Assembly (NCBI GenBank): GCA_946481625.1
Contig: CAMLOZ010000173.1
Location: 1-7,154 of the forward strand
DNA length: 7,154 bases
From: an uncultured Haloferula sp.
GTDB taxonomy: Bacteria > Verrucomicrobiota > Verrucomicrobiae > Verrucomicrobiales > Akkermansiaceae
Direction of reading: 5' to 3'
A model generated the notes under the pieces. It saw nothing but the letters and a program-made list of their open reading frames with translations, was not told the origin of the DNA and ran no database searches. Shown here one piece after another: positions 4,547 to 7,154 of the stretch (position 1 is the stretch's first letter; each line of letters starts with the position of its first letter). The position numbers were made by a program, and so were the translations under genes.

Positions 4547-7154
4547 ATGACCATGCTCCGTTCCGCGATGCTCTGGGCCTTCCTGCTTTTGCCGGCAGGA
4601 GCCCAATACCTCGGCCATGATCCGTTCGCTGCATACACCGCCGGTGCGGAACTCCAGTCGGCGGGAAATCCGGAGATCGCCGGTTACTCCGGCGGTTGGC
4701 TCGACATCGACTTCGGAGATTCCGAACCCACGGTGACAGCCGGCTCGTTGACGTATGCCGACTCGCTCTATGCGGGATCAAGTGGCGACAAGGTGACCAA
4801 AGCTGCCGATACGGCTGGAATCTCGGCTGCGAACAGCGGCCGCGCCTACCGCCTGTTAGACGGATCCCTGAAGGTGGATGACACGACCGGCGGCGTCCTC
4901 TACTTGAGCTGGCTCTTCCGGACCGGGAACGAAAACACCGCGGCCAATCCTGACACCTACCAGACGCTCGCCCTCTACGACGGAAGCACCGCGGACGCGA
5001 ACCGTAACTTCGATGCGGGGATCGCCAGTGGTGATTTCGCCTCCCCCGACTATGCTTTCCGGGCGGAGAATAGCGCGTCGTTCCGTGGCAATCTCGGCAT
5101 CGCACGGGATTCGGCTGTCCATCTCCTGGTCGCCAAGTTCAGCCTCAGCACCTCCAACAACGGCGACAGCATCACGGTGTGGATCGATCCGGTTTTGGGC
5201 GGTGGGGAACCTTCCGGCGGCGTGACCCGGAGCGGGTTCAACACGCAGTTCGACCGGATCGCCTTGTCCGACTACGCGAGCAATTCATCGGCCTGGGATG
5301 AGATCCGCTGGGGCAGCTCCTTCGACAGCGTGACCGTGCTCCCGGCCCAGCCGTTCTTCCTGCTGCATCCGGCGGGCTACTCCGGGATGGTGGGTGATAC
5401 GATCACATTGACTTCGGAAGCTGTCGCCAATCCTTCTCCTGCTTTCCAATGGCAGTTCTCCACCGATGGCTCCGCTTGGTCCGCGATCTCCGGAGCCACC
5501 TTCGCGACGTACTCGATCCCGACCGCCCCCTACTCGGCGAACGGCTCCTACCGCGTGGTCGCCACCAATCCGAACGGTTCCGCTACCAGCGGGGCCGCCC
5601 CGGTGGACGTGAGCTTTCCGGCCCCGGAGATTTCGCGGCAACCCTCGCCGCTGGGCGTGGAGGCCGGGGGGAATGCCACCTTCACGGTGGAGGCCTCCGG
5701 TCTCGGGACCCTCGCTTACCAATGGTTCAAAGGCGGCGCAGCGATTCCGGGTGCCGTGTCGCCCACGCTGATGCTAGGCAGCGTCTCCGAAGCGGACGCG
5801 GGTGTCTATACCGTGAGGATCACCGATGATGCGGCGGTTTCCTCCGGGCTGGAACCTGTCTTCGTCCTCTCGGATCCCGCGATCCTGATCCTAGGCGATC
5901 TGGCGGACTACGAGGCCGGCCTCACCTTCCGCCTTTACGACATCCAGGAAGCGATGGATCAGCTCTACCCGTTGGTGCCCGGCCAGACGCCGAACGTGGA
6001 CCAGAAGCGCGGCACCATCGACTGGGCCGGCAGCGGCGATTTCGCGGATTATGCCCAGGAATTCGTCGTCGAGTGCTTCGCGGACTTTTTCGTCCCCGCC
6101 ACCGGCCAGCACGAGTTTCGCCTGACCTCCGCGGACGGATCGGACCTGTGGCTCGGCGGCACGCTTGTGATCGATCACGACGGCGAACATGCCGCGACCG
6201 CCGCCACCGGCGGCATCTCCCTGGCCGCAGGGCTGCATCCGCTGAAGCTGCGCTTCTTCCAAAATACGGGAGAGGCCGTACTAAAATTGGAGTGGCGGCC
6301 CCCCGGTGCCGCGGATTTCACGACGGTTCCCGCCTCTTCCTTCCTGACAACCGCCGGCGTCACCCGCGTCGTGGCTCCGGGAAAAAAGAACGTCATCCGT
6401 CCCGGCGACGGCTCGCGGCCCGGCAGCGGCCAGCCCTTGAACGCGGTCCATCCCTCGTGGCGCGTCACGAAGATCCATCCCTCCTCGTTCAATCCGAAGG
6501 TCGGAGCGATGGCGGTACATCCTACCGATGGCCGGCTCTTCGTCACCACCTTCAATCCGAACCAGAACAGCACCCCTGATCCTTTGCCCGGCGGGGACGG
6601 GAAGGTATGGGCGCTTGCCAATACCATGGGCGAAGACCCCCAGGCGGTAACCGTGACCGAAGTCGCCGCGGGCCTTTCCGAGCCGCTGGGGATGAAGTTC
6701 ATCAACGGCGACCTCTACGTGTCCCAGCGGATGGCGGTGACCCGGCTCCGCGATACGGACAGCGACGGCTACTACGAAACCAAGGAAAACGTCGGCGGCG
6801 GCTGGGTGTCGGACAACTACCACCAGTTCCATTTCGGCCTGATCGAGCGGGACGGCTTCGCCTACACGACCCTTTCGACCTCGATCCACTTCGACTATCC
6901 CGGCCTCAACGGCCCGAATCCGCCGAACCGCGGGACACTGGTCCGGACCAATCTAAGCACCGGTGAAGTCAGCTACCTCGCGGGCGGCCTGCGCACCCCG
7001 AACGGCCTGTGCTTCGGGCCGGAGGGCGAGATCTTCCAGACCGACAACCAAGGCGCCTGGCAGCCCTCGTCCCGCCTCAACCATCTCCAGCAGGGTCATT
7101 TCTACGGCCACTACAATAGCACCGCGGATGGCGGCAGTCCGAGTCTCTTCGCCG
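4547..7154 (+). CDS. Exported module, Ig, PA14 and beta-propeller (sorbosone/glucose dehydrogenase-like) protein, 3' end outside window
   Basis: The frame is open from ATG 4547 to the right edge (869 codons, no stop). A signal peptide (MTMLRSAMLWAFLLLPAGA|Q) is followed by the module at 20-264 and two Ig-like domains at about 266-443. A PA14 domain follows at about 453-601, with S528-ADGS, VIDHDGEH (541-548) and the G562-LHPLKLRFFQ...LEW ending. From about residue 634 there is a propeller of the type found in PVC-group 'membrane-bound dehydrogenase' and haem-binding proteins. Its marks are EPLGMKF.NGDLYVSQR, DTDSDG (736-741), NYHQFHFGL (757-765), LRTPNGLCFGPEGEIFQTDN and GHFYGHYN. PA14 domains commonly bind glycans, and such propellers are related to PQQ-dependent sugar dehydrogenases, so extracytoplasmic carbohydrate oxidation is a reasonable inference. 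Related proteins often end in a cytochrome c with CxxCH; that part would lie beyond the window. ATG 4553 is an alternative start. No Shine-Dalgarno is visible. Confidence 0.85.
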   Translation, partial: MTMLRSAMLWAFLLLPAGAQYLGHDPFAAYTAGAELQSAGNPEIAGYSGGWLDIDFGDSEPTVTAGSLTYADSLYAGSSGDKVTKAADTAGISAANSGRAYRLLDGSLKVDDTTGGVLYLSWLFRTGNENTAANPDTYQTLALYDGSTADANRNFDAGIASGDFASPDYAFRAENSASFRGNLGIARDSAVHLLVAKFSLSTSNNGDSITVWIDPVLGGGEPSGGVTRSGFNTQFDRIALSDYASNSSAWDEIRWGSSFDSVTVLPAQPFFLLHPAGYSGMVGDTITLTSEAVANPSPAFQWQFSTDGSAWSAISGATFATYSIPTAPYSANGSYRVVATNPNGSATSGAAPVDVSFPAPEISRQPSPLGVEAGGNATFTVEASGLGTLAYQWFKGGAAIPGAVSPTLMLGSVSEADAGVYTVRITDDAAVSSGLEPVFVLSDPAILILGDLADYEAGLTFRLYDIQEAMDQLYPLVPGQTPNVDQKRGTIDWAGSGDFADYAQEFVVECFADFFVPATGQHEFRLTSADGSDLWLGGTLVIDHDGEHAATAATGGISLAAGLHPLKLRFFQNTGEAVLKLEWRPPGAADFTTVPASSFLTTAGVTRVVAPGKKNVIRPGDGSRPGSGQPLNAVHPSWRVTKIHPSSFNPKVGAMAVHPTDGRLFVTTFNPNQNSTPDPLPGGDGKVWALANTMGEDPQAVTVTEVAAGLSEPLGMKFINGDLYVSQRMAVTRLRDTDSDGYYETKENVGGGWVSDNYHQFHFGLIERDGFAYTTLSTSIHFDYPGLNGPNPPNRGTLVRTNLSTGEVSYLAGGLRTPNGLCFGPEGEIFQTDNQGAWQPSSRLNHLQQGHFYGHYNSTADGGSPSLFA
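4604..5338 (+). repeat. Beta-rich module, copy 4 (in gene 3)
   Basis: Starts QYLGHDPFAAYTAGAEL and ends AWDEIRWGSSFDSVTV. It shares insertion pattern and following Ig-like domains with copy 2, so these two copies appear to be the closest relatives in the window. Confidence 0.8.
5342..5874 (+). repeat. Ig-like domain pair, copy 2 (gene 3)
   Basis: Homologous to the pair in gene 2 and placed identically after the module (FQWQFSTDG, NGSYRVVATNPNGSATS, ASGLGTLAYQWFK, VRITDDAA). Here it bridges the module to the PA14 domain instead of to a second module. Confidence 0.75.

Overview
The window looks like chromosomal DNA of a verrucomicrobial bacterium, probably close to Luteolibacter or Haloferula (Verrucomicrobiaceae/Akkermansiaceae). 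Three things point there: a VPEP...LLRRRRR PEP-CTERM tail, a 'DADSDGIKNGLENVFGTDP'-type C-terminal region, and a PA14 plus sugar-dehydrogenase-like propeller protein of the kind common in the Planctomycetes-Verrucomicrobia-Chlamydiae (PVC) group. This is family recognition by eye, not a search. The plus-strand genes are GC-rich: one 60-base line I counted in gene 1 (1081-1140) is 68% G+C.

Left part (1-944): two minus-strand genes sit 8 nt apart. One is a cysteine-containing protein of unknown function with an uncertain start (102-761). The other begins at 93 with a clear N-terminal membrane or signal segment and runs off the left edge. One 60-base line counted in this block (181-240) is 48% G+C, below the genes to the right. 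A divergent intergenic region (762-944) follows.

Right part (945-7154): three co-directional genes encode exported proteins. Gene 1 (945-1808) is a PEP-CTERM protein carrying one copy of a ~240-residue beta-rich module. Gene 2 (about 1866-4406) has the order module, two Ig-like domains, module, then a calcium-loop C-terminal region. Gene 3 (4547 to beyond 7154) has the order module, two Ig-like domains, PA14, then a sorbosone/glucose-dehydrogenase-like beta-propeller, and is cut by the window edge. All four module copies end with a W-D-E-[IV]-R-W-G signature and were clearly made by duplication. Genes 2 and 3 also share the Ig pair and a short matching leader before the start codon, which suggests that gene 3's first half and gene 2's first half share a common source. 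A perfect 13-bp hairpin lies between genes 2 and 3.

The three proteins probably act outside the cytoplasm. Gene 1 would be sorted by an exosortase. Gene 3 probably binds and oxidises or otherwise handles carbohydrate. No substrate can be read from the sequence. I saw no RNA gene, insertion sequence or CRISPR array. The most unusual content is the shuffled module family, in which one module is joined to three different C-terminal fates in three adjacent genes.
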